Source of the DNA: Liriodendron chinense
Lineage: Eukaryota; Streptophyta; Magnoliopsida; Magnoliales; Magnoliaceae
DNA length: 64,000 nt
Reading direction: 5' to 3'
Assembly (NCBI GenBank): GCA_003013855.2
Contig: ML058577.1
Coordinates: 744,001-808,000 of the forward strand
Position numbers and translations under genes: made by a program. Under the pieces are notes generated by a model. That model searched no databases and was not told the origin of the DNA. It saw only the letters and a program-made list of their open reading frames with translations. How positions within the stretch are numbered: position 1 is the first letter of the stretch; every line of letters starts with the position of its first letter. Below, piece by piece: positions 63,626 through 64,000 of this stretch.

Positions 63626-64000
63626 TCGTAAGTCATTACACCATGCATCTTGACTGAAGCCGACAGTCTGAAAAGTTTGGCTGGAATTACTTATATGCCA
63701 TTGATGCAGATTCTAAGTAACATCTAAATGCCAACATATCATTCATCACAATCTCTAGAGAGAGAGAGGAAAATGAAGGGCAAAACAAGGTGGAGATTCA
63801 ATCTTGTGGCAATTAGGTGGGCCACTTCAGAGCTTTCAGGCCATCTGATTTTTGGGATGCATGGGATCTCAGTCTATTAACGGTTTAGCTTAAGTATTTA
63901 TAGGCCACGTCAGCACCATCTAAGTGCCTGCATATAACCATTACAACTATTAAGGAGTTTCAAATGACTCTACTTTTTTTTAGGTTCCTTTGACGGTCTA
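63626..64000. other. Right-edge intergenic sequence
   Basis: Contains 'CTTTCAGGCCATCTGATTTT' with 'GGGATGCATGGGATCTCAG', a diverged repeat of 61567-61605, followed in both places by a similar 100-base stretch. No gene recognised. Confidence 0.45.

Overview
This window is nuclear DNA from a flowering plant. The evidence is spliced exons of a plant microspherule-protein (MCRS1-like) gene, AT-rich non-coding sequence, and dense plant-type LTR retrotransposons, L1 LINEs and hAT-like or MULE-like miniature elements. A palindromic family carrying a 'GGGCCCAC.GTGAT' arm recurs at the right end. From memory that family is common in magnoliid genomes, so a magnoliid is possible, but this is a weak inference.

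The only convincing host gene is on the minus strand. Four coding exons fit perfectly: exon 1 (59266-59334), exon 2 (21650-23824), exon 3 (21457-21511) and exon 4 (18789-18937). Together they encode 816 residues with GT/AG borders and consistent phases. The C-terminal FHA exon(s) are not seen and probably lie left of base 1. Positions 1-59334 are therefore this gene plus its introns. Intron 1 is 35.4 kb, intron 2 is 138 bp, intron 3 is 2.5 kb and intron 4 is at least 18.8 kb.

Region by region. 1-4810: a decayed Ty3/gypsy pol relic split by hAT-like elements. 4811-5882: unassigned sequence. 5883-7321: a hAT-like element with another nested in it. 7401-10064: an antisense Ty3 element whose left-hand (5') LTR was hit by a larger hAT transposon with a BED-finger relic. 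10065-17604: two Tat/Ogre-type LTRs in head-to-head inversion, one of them holding a 4-kb deleted chromovirus (11561-15604) with a 566-codon ORF. 17605-18270: a copia relic. 18789-23824: exons 4 to 2, with an antisense LINE piece in intron 3.

24279-53964 is one Tat/Ogre-type LTR retrotransposon flanked by the 5-bp duplication CTATG. It has been stuffed with later insertions: a hAT-like element, an RRM-type L1 LINE that itself holds a 2.3-kb solo LTR, a chromovirus solo LTR, an antisense LTR-like repeat with a palindrome array, two antisense LINEs, and a full-length chromovirus (46061-53080) inside the second LINE. 53965-59265 is the start of intron 1: an RTE-type LINE relic, MULE-like MITEs, two hAT-like elements and a LINE 3' end. 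59335-64000 is the 5' leader and upstream region of the gene, packed with palindromic MITEs.

No tRNA, rRNA, CRISPR or bacterial feature was seen. All element boundaries were read by eye. Those with matching target-site duplications are reliable; the others are approximate.
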